Assembly: GCA_050734155.1 (NCBI GenBank) | Contig: JBOHUD010000020.1 | Coordinates: 1-64,000 of the forward strand | Length of the DNA: 64,000 nt | Reading direction: 5' to 3' | Source: Aeolococcus sp050734155 | GTDB lineage: Bacteria; Chloroflexota; Dormibacteria; Aeolococcales; Aeolococcaceae | Shown here: positions 49,790 through 58,224 of the stretch, one piece after another | Layout: every line of letters starts with the position of its first letter | Numbering within the stretch: the stretch's first letter is position 1 | The notes under the pieces: generated by a model | Seen by the model: only the letters and a program-made list of their open reading frames with translations | Database searches by the model: none | Told to the model about the DNA's origin: nothing | Translations under genes and position numbers: made by a program

Positions 49790-50343
49790 ACCGGCTTCCG
49801 CTCTGCCGTGGCCAGCGTCGCCACGAAGATGCGGTCGTTGGTGTAGATGCAAAGCTGGGCCGCGATCTCCAACGCCTTGCGCGCCACCTCGGCCGCGGGG
49901 AGCTCGGTGTTCTCCACCAGGGCCCGGGCGGCGGCGTGGGCGAAGGGGCCGCCGCTGCCGATCGCGGTGATGTCGTCGTCGGGCTCGATGATCTCACCGT
50001 CCCCGCTGAGCAGCAGCAGCCGCTCGTCATCCGCCGCGATCAGCATCGCCTCGAGGTGGCGCAGGTACTTGTCGGTGCGCCACTCCTTGCTCAGACCCAC
50101 AGCGGCGCGGAGCAGGTTGCCCTGGTGCTTCTCCAGGTGCTGCTCGAACTTGTCGAACAGGGTGAGCGCATCCGCCACCGCGCCGGCGAAGCCGACCACG
50201 ACGCGGTCGCCGAAGAGGCGCCTGACCTTGACCGCACCTTGCTTCATGACCACGTCGCCCACGGTCACCTGCCCGTCCCCGGCGATGGCCACCTCGCCGC
50301 CGCGCTTCACCGCCACGATGGTGGTGGCGTGGAGCCCGCTCAC
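49786..50343 (-). CDS. hslV: HslV protease subunit
   Basis: The proteasome-like threonine peptidase. From GTG 50343 the sequence begins with a short propeptide-like SGLHA followed by TTIVAVKRGGEVAIAGDGQVTVGDVVMKQGAVKVRRL. This resembles the Bacillus CodW N-terminus rather than the E. coli one, where Thr directly follows Met. FDKFEQHLEKHQGNLLRAAVGLSKEWRTDKYLRHLEAMLIAAD and IGSGGPFAHAAARAL are family hallmarks. The 185-residue protein overlaps topA (GTGA) and hslU (GTGA). Confidence 0.94.
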   Translation of the reverse strand: MSGLHATTIVAVKRGGEVAIAGDGQVTVGDVVMKQGAVKVRRLFGDRVVVGFAGAVADALTLFDKFEQHLEKHQGNLLRAAVGLSKEWRTDKYLRHLEAMLIAADDERLLLLSGDGEIIEPDDDITAIGSGGPFAHAAARALVENTELPAAEVARKALEIAAQLCIYTNDRIFVATLATAERKPV

Positions 50344-52703
50344 CTCGCCGCCACCGGCTCCACCCTGGCCGCCTTCGGTGGCCGGTACTTGCATCCCGGA
50401 TACCCCGAGCAGCTCACGAACGGCCCGTAGCGACCCCTGCGCTGGACCAGAGGCCTGCCGCAGTCAGGGCAGGCCTCACCGGTGGGTTCGGGGGCGGCCA
50501 CGCCCCCGCCCGACTGGCTCGAGCCGGGCTGGATGTACTTGCACGACGGGTAGCCGGTGCAGCCCACGAAGCTGCCGCGACGACCGCTGCGCCGCGCCAG
50601 CGGCCTGCCGCAGTCGGGACAGGCGCCGAGCGATTCGGCCGCGGCCCCGGTCTTGCTCTGCGCAGCGTCCGCCGCGGGTGCATCGCCCTTGATGTGGCGG
50701 CACTCCGGATACCCGGAGCAGCCGACGAAGGGGCCGCGACGCCCCTGACGGAGAACCAGTGGCCTGCCGCATTCCGGGCAGGCCTCGCCGGTCGGCTCCG
50801 CCGCCGCCCTGCGATCCTTGATGTAGTCGCACTCGGGGTAGCGCGAGCAGCCGGTGAACTCCCCGAACTTGCCCTCGCGAATGACCAGGGTGCCCAGCTG
50901 GCACTGTGGGCACTTCTCACCGGTGTCGCGCGCCGGCACCTTCACCCTCTCCATGTTGGTCTCGGCCCTGCTCAGGGTCGACGCGAAGGGGTCGTACCAC
51001 TCGCGGACGGTCGGCTCGTACTCGCGGGTGCCGACCTCGATGCCGTCCAGGCGCTTCTCCATCTCGGCTGTGAAGGCGGCGTCGACGATGTCGGGAAAGT
51101 GCTCACGCAGCACGGAATCCACGGTCTTGCCCAGCTCGGTGGGGTGGAGCCTGCGCTCCTCCTGGCGCACGTAGTTGCGCTCCTGGATCACCTCGATGGT
51201 GGGCGCGTAGGTGGACGGCCGCCCCACGCCGCGCTCCTCCAGCTCCTTGATCAGTGACGCCTCGGTGAACCGGGGCGGCGGCTGGGTGAAGTGCTGCTCA
51301 CGACGGAGGTCGACGCAGGCAAGCTGCTCGCCGGACTCCAAGGCGGGAAGACCGTTCTCCTCGCGGTCCTTCTCCTCATCGCGCTTCCACACCCTCTGGA
51401 AGCCGTCGAAGGTGGGCACCGAACCGCTGGCTCGGAAGAGGTAATCAGCCGCGGCCAGGGAGGCACGGGTGTTGAGGAAGCGCGCCGCCGCCATCTGGCT
51501 GGCCACGAAGCGCCGCCAGATCAGGTCGTAGAGCCTGAACTGCCCGGGGTCGAGCTGGTCGCGGATCGAGTCGGGGGTTCGGGCGACATCGGTGGGCCGC
51601 ACCGCCTCGTGCGCGTCCTGGACGTTGGCGGCGGCGCGCTGCCGAGCTGGGCCGCTGCGCAGGTACTTGCTTCCGAACTGCGCAGTGATGTGCTCGGCCG
51701 CCTGGGCCCTGGCGGTGGCGCTGACCCGGGTGGAATCGGTGCGCATGTAGGTGATCAGGCCGACCGGGCCGGTGCTGTCGACGTCGACTCCCTCGTAGAG
51801 CTGCTGGGCCAGGCTCATGGTGCGACGCGGCGAGAGACGCAGACGCGTGCTGGCATCCTGCTGAAGCGTGCTGGTGGTGTAGGGGATCGGCGCCTGCCGT
51901 GAGGTCTCGCGGCTCTCGACCCCGGCAACTGTGAATCGCGGCGTGGCCGCGGTGGGATGTCCCTCGGCGTCGATGCCCAGCGCTGCGGCGATCGCCGTCG
52001 CCTCCGCCTCCGTCGCCAGCTCGAGCTTGTCGGCGTCCGCGAGCGGGTCGGCGTCCGCAGCCGCGCTGTCAGCGCGCTTGCCCACCAGCCGGGCCAGGAA
52101 AGTGGCCCCACCCTTCTGGAGCACGGCATCGACAGTCCACGACTCCTTGGTGACAAATGCGTCGATCTCCGTCTCGCGATCGACCACCAGACGCACCGCC
52201 ACCGACTGCACCCGTCCCGCCGACAGCCCGGTGCGCACCTTGCGCCAGAGCAGCGGGCTGAGCTTGTAGCCGACCAGGCGGTCGATGACCCGGCGTGCCT
52301 CCTGCGCCGAGACCAGGCCGCGATCGATCTTGCGCGGGTCCGCGAGCGCGGCTTCGACCGCGGCCCTGGTGATCTCGTGGAAGACGACGCGGTCGGGGTC
52401 GTCGAGCTTGAGCGCCTGGGCGATGTGCCAGGCGATGGCCTCTCCCTCCCGATCGGGGTCGGCGGCGAGCAGGGTGCTGTCGGCCTTTCTCGACGCGGCC
52501 TGCAGCTCCTTGATCTGCTTCTCCTTGCCCTTGATCACCTGATACTCGGGCACGAAGCCGGCCTCGATGTCGACTCCGATCTTGGATTTGGGGAGATCGC
52601 GGACGTGGCCCATGGAGGCCTTGACGGTGTACCCGGCGCCGAGGAACTTGGCGAGGGTGCGCGCCTTGGAGGGCGACTCGACGATGATCAGGCGATTGGG
52701 CAT
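50340..52703 (-). CDS. topA: DNA topoisomerase I with four C-terminal zinc ribbons
   Basis: A 787-residue type IA topoisomerase that relaxes negative supercoils. The Toprim domain (NRLIIVESPSKARTLAKFLG, AADPDREGEAIAWHI) and the catalytic tyrosine in PVGLITYMRTDSTR are present. The C-terminus carries four Cys4 ribbons starting at KCPQC, ACPEC, ACPDC and ACPDC, each followed by the FxGCxxYPxC pattern; one reads FVSCSGYPGC. Ala-rich linkers join them. ATG 52703 fits homology; GTG 52727 is an alternative. Confidence 0.95.
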   Translation of the reverse strand: MPNRLIIVESPSKARTLAKFLGAGYTVKASMGHVRDLPKSKIGVDIEAGFVPEYQVIKGKEKQIKELQAASRKADSTLLAADPDREGEAIAWHIAQALKLDDPDRVVFHEITRAAVEAALADPRKIDRGLVSAQEARRVIDRLVGYKLSPLLWRKVRTGLSAGRVQSVAVRLVVDRETEIDAFVTKESWTVDAVLQKGGATFLARLVGKRADSAAADADPLADADKLELATEAEATAIAAALGIDAEGHPTAATPRFTVAGVESRETSRQAPIPYTTSTLQQDASTRLRLSPRRTMSLAQQLYEGVDVDSTGPVGLITYMRTDSTRVSATARAQAAEHITAQFGSKYLRSGPARQRAAANVQDAHEAVRPTDVARTPDSIRDQLDPGQFRLYDLIWRRFVASQMAAARFLNTRASLAAADYLFRASGSVPTFDGFQRVWKRDEEKDREENGLPALESGEQLACVDLRREQHFTQPPPRFTEASLIKELEERGVGRPSTYAPTIEVIQERNYVRQEERRLHPTELGKTVDSVLREHFPDIVDAAFTAEMEKRLDGIEVGTREYEPTVREWYDPFASTLSRAETNMERVKVPARDTGEKCPQCQLGTLVIREGKFGEFTGCSRYPECDYIKDRRAAAEPTGEACPECGRPLVLRQGRRGPFVGCSGYPECRHIKGDAPAADAAQSKTGAAAESLGACPDCGRPLARRSGRRGSFVGCTGYPSCKYIQPGSSQSGGGVAAPEPTGEACPDCGRPLVQRRGRYGPFVSCSGYPGCKYRPPKAARVEPVAAR

Positions 52704-52764
52704 GTCTCTTGGGGAGTGTCGCGCCACAGCGCGGGGGGCGGCCAGTGGCGGCCGAGGCCGGCCG

Positions 52765-52770
52765 ATGATA
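52765..52770 (-). promoter_or_regulatory. -10 box upstream of topA
   Basis: TATCAT stands 61 bases before the topA ATG in the 112-base gap behind dprA. No clear -35 is seen. Confidence 0.45.
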
Positions 52771-52815
52771 GCAACGGGTCAGTCGAGCGACCGGAACGAT
52801 GAGGTCCCGACGCCC

Positions 52816-53721
52816 TTACACGGTACGCGCAACGCGGCCTCCGCAAACCTCGATGATGGCGCCGCGCAGCTGCAGGGTGGTCAGCGCCGTGGCCAGGGTG
52901 GCCATGCCCAGCCCCAGTGTGGCGGCCAGCTCGTCGGGATGAACTGGATCCGCCCCCAGCTGTCCGAGCACCAGGCGGAGCACCGGGTCCCCGGCCGCCG
53001 GTTCAGCCCCGGCGGGGCTGGGGTCGGCGCGGCCGGCGGGCTCGGCGATCATGGCGCGGCGCAGCTCCGGAACGGCCTCGAAGAGATCGCCGATCCCCAG
53101 GAAGGGGCGTACCCCGTCGCGGATGAGCAGGTTGGTGCCCACCGAACCGGGGCTGCGAATCGATCCCGGGACGGCGAGCACCTCCCTCCCCAGGTCGGCG
53201 GCCCAGCGGGCGGTGCTGAGCGCTCCACTCCTGGCTGTGGCCTCGACCACCACCACTGCCTCCGCCAGCGCGGCGATCAACCTGTTGCGCTTGGGGAAAC
53301 GCCAGCTCAGCGGCGGCTCCAGGCCGCCGTCCTCGGAGACGACGCATCCCCCGGCCGCGATCCGGTCGCGCAGATCGACGTGCTCGGGCGGGTAGCAGAG
53401 ATCGATCCCGCAGCCGAGGACGGCGATGGTCACCCCATCGCCGAGCAGCGCGCCGCGGTGCGCGGCGGCGTCGACACCTCGAGCCAGCCCGCTGATCACG
53501 GCGATCCCCGCCGCGGCCAGGTCGAGGGCGATGTCTCGGGCCGTGAGCAGGGCGCCGGGAGCGGCACGCCGGGAGCCCACGACGGCGACGCAGGGCGTGC
53601 CCGGCGGGGGCAGGGCGCCGTGCAGCCACAGCGCCGGCGGCGGCGCTTCGAGGTGTTCGAGACGCTCGGGCCATCCCGGCGCGGCCCGATCGAGGCGACG
53701 GGCGGGGGCGGACAGGGTCAC
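52816..53721 (-). CDS. dprA: DNA processing protein DprA (Smf)
   Basis: DprA loads RecA on incoming single-stranded DNA during natural transformation. The Rossmann-like core shows CVAVVGSRRAAPGALLTARDIALDLAAAGIAVISGLARGVDAAAHRGAL, VLGCGIDLCYPPEH, SWRFPKRNRLIAALAEAVVVVEA and GREVLAVPGSIRSPGSVGTNLLIRDG. A C-terminal winged helix (DPVHPDELAATLGLGMATLATALTTLQLRGAI) is present. The 301-residue protein overlaps the comM stop as GTGA. Confidence 0.95.
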   Translation of the reverse strand: MTLSAPARRLDRAAPGWPERLEHLEAPPPALWLHGALPPPGTPCVAVVGSRRAAPGALLTARDIALDLAAAGIAVISGLARGVDAAAHRGALLGDGVTIAVLGCGIDLCYPPEHVDLRDRIAAGGCVVSEDGGLEPPLSWRFPKRNRLIAALAEAVVVVEATARSGALSTARWAADLGREVLAVPGSIRSPGSVGTNLLIRDGVRPFLGIGDLFEAVPELRRAMIAEPAGRADPSPAGAEPAAGDPVLRLVLGQLGADPVHPDELAATLGLGMATLATALTTLQLRGAIIEVCGGRVARTV

Positions 53722-55232
53722 GTCGGCGGCGTCTCGCCGCGGTAGCGCAGAGCCTCGCCCACGTCGGCCTCGCCGACCTCGTCCGCTCCGCGCAGGTCGG
53801 CGATGGTGCGGGCCACCCGGAGCACGCGGAAGAAACCGCGCGCGCTCAGCTGGAGGCGCTCACCGGCGAGCCCGAGCAGCCTGCTTGCCGAGGCGGTGGC
53901 ACCGGCGCTGTCCTGGAGCTCCCTGCCGTCCAGCGCGGCGTTGCGCGTGCGCCCGCTCGGGGAGGTCCGGGTGCGGCGCCACTGGCGCGCCCGCGCCAGC
54001 CGGACTCTCTCGCGCACCGCCAGGGAGGGCTCCCCGGCCGATCCGTCGAAGAGGTCGGTGAAGCGCTGCCGGGGGACGTCGATGACCAGGTCGATGCGGT
54101 CGCGGATGGGCCCGCTCAGCCGGCTCGAGTACTCGCCCAGCGCGCGCAGCGTGCAGCGGCAGCCCGCCTCGTCGCCGAGGTGGCCGCAGGGGCATGGATT
54201 GGCGGCGGCGACGAGGACGAAGTCCGCGGGGAAGAGCACCGCCCCGCGCGACCGGACGACGCTGACCTCGCGGGCCTCGAGCGGCTGGCGCAGCGCCTCG
54301 AGATGACTCCGCGAGAACTCGCAGATCTCGTCGAGGAAGAGCACTCCATGGTGGGCGAGGCTGATCTCGCCGGGACGGGCGAGCCCGCTGCCCCCCCCGA
54401 TCAGGCCGGCACGCGAAACCGAGTGATGGGGCGCCCGAAAGGGTGGCCGGGTGGCCGTCGGCGGACGTTCCCGGAGCGCCCCGCGCAGTGAGTACAGCGC
54501 CGCCACCTCCAGCGACTGCTCGCTGTCGAGGTCGGGCAGCAGCGAGCAGAAGGCCCGGGCCAGCATCGTCTTGCCGCTCCCCGGCGGCCCCACCATGAGC
54601 AGGTTGTGGCCGCCGGCGGCGGCGATCTCGAGGGCACGCTTGGCCTGCTCCTGGCCGCGCACCTCGGCGAGGTCGGCCACCACCTCCGGCGGTGGCACCG
54701 CTCCGGGGGCTGCCGCCGGCAGGGGCGCGCTGCCGTCGAGATGGCCGACGCAGCGCTGCAGCGAAGCCACCCCAACCACCTCGAGCGACTCGACCAGGGC
54801 CGCCTCGGCGGCGTTCTCCTCGGCAACCGCCAGCCGGCGCACCCCGGCCGCGCGGAGGCACCGGGCCATGGGCAGCACCCCGGTGACGGGACGCACCGAC
54901 CCATCGAGCGCCAGCTCGCCAATGAACCCGACGCCCTCGAGCCTCATGGTGCGATTGCCGAGACAGAGGATGGCGATGGCGATGGCCAGGTCGAAGCCGG
55001 TCCCCTCCTTGGGCACCTCGGCGGGCGCCAGGTTGACGGTGAGCCGTCGCGACGGGAACTCGAAGCCGGCGTTGCGGATCGAGACGCGAACGCGTTCGCG
55101 CGCCTCCTGGATGGCCCGGTCGGTCAGCCCGACGATGGTGAAGCTGGGCAGGCCGTTGGCGATGTCGGCCTCGACCACGATGGGAAGGCCGGCCAGGCCG
55201 TGGACGCTGCAGGCGGTGGCGCGGGCGAGCAC
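53718..55232 (-). CDS. comM: YifB/ComM family Mg-chelatase-like AAA+ ATPase
   Basis: ComM is a helicase acting in recombination during transformation. The N-terminal LonC-like domain (VHGLAGLPIVVEADIANGLPSFTIVGLTDRAIQEARERVR) and the AAA+ module (MVGPPGSGKTMLARAF, FRAPHHSVSRAGLIGGGSGLARPGEISLAHHGVLFLDEICEFSRSHLEALRQPLE) are present, with a cysteine cluster CPCGHLGDEAGCRC. GTG 55232 lies six bases from a TATGAT box. Adjacent dprA supports competence-related function. Confidence 0.95.
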   Translation of the reverse strand: MLARATACSVHGLAGLPIVVEADIANGLPSFTIVGLTDRAIQEARERVRVSIRNAGFEFPSRRLTVNLAPAEVPKEGTGFDLAIAIAILCLGNRTMRLEGVGFIGELALDGSVRPVTGVLPMARCLRAAGVRRLAVAEENAAEAALVESLEVVGVASLQRCVGHLDGSAPLPAAAPGAVPPPEVVADLAEVRGQEQAKRALEIAAAGGHNLLMVGPPGSGKTMLARAFCSLLPDLDSEQSLEVAALYSLRGALRERPPTATRPPFRAPHHSVSRAGLIGGGSGLARPGEISLAHHGVLFLDEICEFSRSHLEALRQPLEAREVSVVRSRGAVLFPADFVLVAAANPCPCGHLGDEAGCRCTLRALGEYSSRLSGPIRDRIDLVIDVPRQRFTDLFDGSAGEPSLAVRERVRLARARQWRRTRTSPSGRTRNAALDGRELQDSAGATASASRLLGLAGERLQLSARGFFRVLRVARTIADLRGADEVGEADVGEALRYRGETPPT

Positions 55233-55238
55233 CCCCGC

Positions 55239-55268
55239 ATCATACCTACACTGATTTGTATATGTCGA
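55239..55268 (-). promoter_or_regulatory. Promoter of comM-dprA, leaderless arrangement
   Basis: TCGACA at 55268-55263, an 18-base spacer and TATGAT at 55244-55239 form the best sigma-70-like promoter in the window. Only six bases separate TATGAT from the comM GTG, so the transcript should begin at the start codon. The spacer is notably AT-rich for this genome. Confidence 0.65.
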
Positions 55269-55281
55269 TCGCCAAGACGCC

Positions 55282-55662
55282 TCAGTCGCCCTGGACGGCG
55301 TCCCTGATGTGCTCGCAGCGGGTCACCGCCAGGTGCTCGTCGAGGAGCAGGCCGAGCACGTCGATGCGGCAGGCCTGCTTCTGCCGTTTGGTGGCCGACC
55401 GGTAGGTCTCCAGCAGCATGCGAAGCTTGTGGCGCTTGCGCGCGTCCACGGCCTCCTCGGGGAGCCCGAAGGCGACGCCGCGACGGGCCTTGACCTCGAC
55501 CAGCACCAGGGTCTCGCCATCCTCGGCGACGATGTCGATCTGGCCGATGCGGCTGCGCCAGTCGCGCGCCAGGATGCGGAAGCCCTGGTCCTTGAGATGG
55601 CTCAGCGCGGCATGCTCACCGGCGTGGCCGACCCGCTCGCGCAGCGGTCGTGCCGGCGGCAG
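55282..55662 (-). CDS. yraN: YraN/UPF0102 family nuclease-like protein, non-canonical start
   Basis: A Holliday-junction-resolvase-like fold: GHAGEHAALSHLKDQGFRILARDWRSRIGQIDIVAEDGETLVLVEVKARRG has the IGQIDIV...LVEVK pattern of the PD-(D/E)XK-like family. Between the rplS stop (55688) and this conserved core there is no in-frame ATG, GTG or TTG. The first GTG in frame lies inside the active-site segment. CTG 55662 (126 residues; GAGG just upstream) and CTG 55644 (120 residues) are the available candidates. The product's function is unproven. Confidence 0.8.
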   Translation of the reverse strand: MPPARPLRERVGHAGEHAALSHLKDQGFRILARDWRSRIGQIDIVAEDGETLVLVEVKARRGVAFGLPEEAVDARKRHKLRMLLETYRSATKRQKQACRIDVLGLLLDEHLAVTRCEHIRDAVQGD

Positions 55663-55687
55663 CGCCTCGGGCGCGCGCCGGACACGG

Positions 55688-56242
55688 TCAGCCGTTGTCG
55701 GTCTCCGCGTCGCCGGCCGCCACCTCGACGGGCTCGGGCTCGGCCTCGGCTGCGTCGGTCGCCGCGAGGGGCGCCTCCGCCGGCTCGACCGAGCCGTCCT
55801 CGACTCGGATCTCGTCGATGAGATCGTCGACGGCCTCGGCGCCGGTTGCCGCGGGGACCGCCTCGCGGCGGGCGACCGTCGCCGTGCCGCCGATCGGTTC
55901 CCGGCGCTCCCGGATCCGGGCGCGCTTGCCCACCTTCTCGCGCAGGTAGTAGAGCTTGGCCCGGCGCACGTCGCCGTGGCGCAGCACCTCGATCCGGTCG
56001 AGGCGTGGAGAGTGCACCAGGAAGGTGCGCTCGACGCCGACGCCGTGGGACACGCGACGCACCGTGAAGCTGGTGTGCAGTCCGGTGGTGCCGTTGACGG
56101 CGATGACCACGCCCTCGAACACCTGGATGCGCTCCCGCGTTCCCTCGACCACCTTGACATGCACGCGCACGGTATCGCCGGAACGCAGGACCGGGACCTC
56201 CGGCTTCTCCTGCTCGCGCTGGAGCAGGTCGATGACATTCAC
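55688..56242 (-). CDS. rplS: 50S ribosomal protein L19 with acidic C-terminal tail
   Basis: The L19 core is clear (FRSGDTVRVHVKVVEG-like LRSGDTVRVHVKVVEGTRER, FEGVVIAVNGTTGLHTSFTVRRVSHGVGVERTFLVHSPRLDRIEV, RRAKLYYLREKVGKRARI). It occupies about 115 residues. A further ~68 residues, rich in Glu, Ala, Pro and Asp, follow, making 184 in all. The GTG start overlaps the trmD stop as GTGA. It belongs to the ffh-rpsP-khpA-rimM-trmD-rplS unit. Confidence 0.95.
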   Translation of the reverse strand: MNVIDLLQREQEKPEVPVLRSGDTVRVHVKVVEGTRERIQVFEGVVIAVNGTTGLHTSFTVRRVSHGVGVERTFLVHSPRLDRIEVLRHGDVRRAKLYYLREKVGKRARIRERREPIGGTATVARREAVPAATGAEAVDDLIDEIRVEDGSVEPAEAPLAATDAAEAEPEPVEVAAGDAETDNG

Positions 56243-56946
56243 TTGTTTCCTCCGGGAACCGCGCGCAACCGTAGCAGATCAGGTCGGCGGCGCCGGGTCT
56301 GTTCCTGACTCTGTGCACTGCGCCACGCGCTGATCGCCGCATGGTCACCACCGCGCAGCACCGCGGGAACCGCACGTCCCTCGAAGTCCGCGGGCCTGGT
56401 GTACAGGGGTGGCTCCAGGCCACCGCCACTGCTGTCGCTGAAGGTTTCCCCCTCGATGGATTCCGGCGAGCCGACCACCCCGGGGACCAGCCGCGCTGTC
56501 GCCTCGATGACCGCCATGGCCCCGACCTCACCGCCGCTGAGGACGTAGTCGCCGAGCGACAGCTCCTCGCCGATCTCGTCACGAGCACGCTCGTCGACTC
56601 CCTGGTAGCGCCCGCAGACCAGCAGCAGCGCTGACTCGCCGGCCAGCTCGCGCGCCACCTTCTGGGTGAAGACGCGCCCCTGCGGTGACAGCAGGATGGT
56701 GCGCAGTCCGGGCACCTCGGCGCGCAGCGCGCGCAGCGCGTGGATGAGCGGCTCGGGCTTGAGCACCATGCCGGCCCCGCCCCCGAACTGCATGTCATCG
56801 ACCTGGCGGTGGCGATCTGGCGTGTGCTCGCGCAGGTCGTGGACATGCAGCTCGAGACTGCCGCGCTCCAGTGCCCGTCCGACCACGCCGACGGCCAGCG
56901 GCCCGGGAAACACCGACGGGAAGATGGTGAGGACGTCGAAGCGCAT
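56239..56946 (-). CDS. trmD: tRNA (guanine-37 N1)-methyltransferase
   Basis: A knotted SPOUT methyltransferase of 235 residues that prevents frameshifting at proline codons. It shows MRFDVLTIFPSVFPGPLAVGVVGRALERG, HRQVDDMQFGGGAGMVLKPEPL, LLSPQGRVFTQKVARELA, CGRYQGVDERARDEIGEELSLGDYVLSGGEVGAMAVIEA and LEPPLYTRPADFEG. ATG 56946 shares one base with the rimM stop (TGATG). Confidence 0.96.
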   Translation of the reverse strand: MRFDVLTIFPSVFPGPLAVGVVGRALERGSLELHVHDLREHTPDRHRQVDDMQFGGGAGMVLKPEPLIHALRALRAEVPGLRTILLSPQGRVFTQKVARELAGESALLLVCGRYQGVDERARDEIGEELSLGDYVLSGGEVGAMAVIEATARLVPGVVGSPESIEGETFSDSSGGGLEPPLYTRPADFEGRAVPAVLRGGDHAAISAWRSAQSQEQTRRRRPDLLRLRAVPGGNK

Positions 56947-57491
56947 CACTCGTCGGCCTCCGCCCACGGGGTGACCACCACCATCCCGGACTCGACATCG
57001 ACAGAGCGCACCCACTCGCGCACCATCGGGTAGCGGCGCTCGTCCGGGCCATCGCCGACCACGATGACATCGCTCGCGGGCTGCGCCTCGACGTCGCGCA
57101 CAACTCCCAGGTCCTCGCCGGCGGCGGTGACCGCGCGCAGCCCGACCAGCTGCCAGACGAACCATTCGTCCTCGCCGAGCGGCCGTGCCGCCGAGCGCTC
57201 CACGCACAGGTACTCGCCGGTGAGCGCGGCGGCGGCCTCGCGCGTGGACAGCTCCGCGAACGCCAGCAGAACCTCGTCGCCGTCGAGGGGGCGGGCGGAG
57301 GCGATTGTCAAGGCCCGATGGCCATGCTCGGCCCACAGCTGCATTCCCGGAGCAAAGCGACCCACTCCGCCTCCGAGCGTCTGCACGCGCACCTCGCCGC
57401 GCACACCGTGCACCCGACGCACATGGGCGGCTCGGAGCAGCGCCGGCGGCGGCGACGTCACGACGCCCGCGCGAGCCGCGTCATCAGGCAT
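56946..57491 (-). CDS. rimM: Ribosome maturation factor RimM
   Basis: RimM assists 30S head assembly through S19. An N-terminal beta-barrel (LLRAAHVRRVHGVRGEVRVQTLG) and a PRC-barrel with EDEWFVWQLVGLRAVTAAGEDLGVVRDVEAQPASDVIVV and YPMVREWVRSVDVESGMVVV are present. ATG 57491 overlaps the khpA end by eight bases. The 181-residue length fits. Confidence 0.94.
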   Translation of the reverse strand: MPDDAARAGVVTSPPPALLRAAHVRRVHGVRGEVRVQTLGGGVGRFAPGMQLWAEHGHRALTIASARPLDGDEVLLAFAELSTREAAAALTGEYLCVERSAARPLGEDEWFVWQLVGLRAVTAAGEDLGVVRDVEAQPASDVIVVGDGPDERRYPMVREWVRSVDVESGMVVVTPWAEADE

Positions 57492-57738
57492 GGCGCCCCC
57501 CGTCGGCGAGCTCGACCTGCACGCGTTCGTGCTTGCGCAGCCCCGCCGCCCTCACCACGGCGCGGATCGCCTCGATGTTGCGTCCACCCTTGCCGATCAC
57601 CTTGCCCATGTCCTCCTCGGCCACGCTCACCTCGATGATGGTTGTCCGTCCCCTGGGGACGGAGTGCACGGTGATCGCCTCCTTGTTGCTGACGATGTGC
57701 TCGGTGATGAACCGGGTCAGGTCGGCGTAGTCGCTCAC
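57484..57738 (-). CDS. khpA: KH-domain RNA-binding protein KhpA
   Basis: An 84-residue single KH domain: DLTRFITEHIVSNKEAITVHSVPRGRTTIIEVSVAEEDMGKVIGKGGRNIEAIRAVVRAAGLRKHERVQVEL. The GKGG loop that grips RNA is intact. It sits between rpsP and rimM as in most Gram-positive-type genomes. The GTG start overlaps rpsP (GTGA). Confidence 0.95.
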   Translation of the reverse strand: MSDYADLTRFITEHIVSNKEAITVHSVPRGRTTIIEVSVAEEDMGKVIGKGGRNIEAIRAVVRAAGLRKHERVQVELADGGRHA

Positions 57739-58190
57739 GGCGCGGGCTCCGCCTCCACGGCATCGGCATCGGCCTCGGTCGCGTCTGCGGCGCCGCCGGC
57801 TCCCTCTGCCTCCGCATCCGCCGCCTCCACCGCGGCGGCGGCATCCTCGGCGGCCTCGACCTCCTCGGCGGCTCCGGGCGTCTCCGACGCACCCGATGCG
57901 CCGGCCTGTGGCTGTGGCTCCGGGGCGGGCCTGAAGGTGCGCGGCACCCTGGCGAGGATGCCCTGCTCCACCAGCAGGGCACGCGCGGCGTCACTGGGAC
58001 GGGCGCCCTTGCCGATCCACTCACGGACCCTGTCGGCGTCGATGCGCACCGTCGCGGGGTTGGGCAGCGGATCGTAGAAGCCGAGCAGCTCGATGAACCG
58101 GCCATCGCGCGGGCTGCGCGAGTCGGCCACCACCAGCCGGTAGACAGGTCGCTTCTTCGCGCCCATCCTCTTCAGGCGAATCTTGACCAA
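57735..58190 (-). CDS. rpsP: 30S ribosomal protein S16 with acidic C-terminal tail
   Basis: The S16 core MVKIRLKRMGAKKRPVYRLV continues to VEQGILARVPRTF, about 85 residues. It is followed by about 65 residues of Ala/Glu/Asp-rich sequence with only sparse Pro and Gly, giving 151 in all. TTG 58190 is the start; AAAGGAG lies five bases before it, a perfect Shine-Dalgarno that compensates for the weak codon. Confidence 0.95.
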   Translation of the reverse strand: MVKIRLKRMGAKKRPVYRLVVADSRSPRDGRFIELLGFYDPLPNPATVRIDADRVREWIGKGARPSDAARALLVEQGILARVPRTFRPAPEPQPQAGASGASETPGAAEEVEAAEDAAAAVEAADAEAEGAGGAADATEADADAVEAEPAP

Positions 58191-58195
58191 AACGT

Positions 58196-58202
58196 CTCCT
58201 TT
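58196..58202 (-). promoter_or_regulatory. Strong ribosome-binding site of rpsP
   Basis: AAAGGAG is placed five bases before the TTG start of rpsP. It decides that start because no ATG or GTG lies near the conserved N-terminus. Confidence 0.75.
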
Positions 58203-58224
58203 TCTCTGTGCCGGCGGACCGGCC

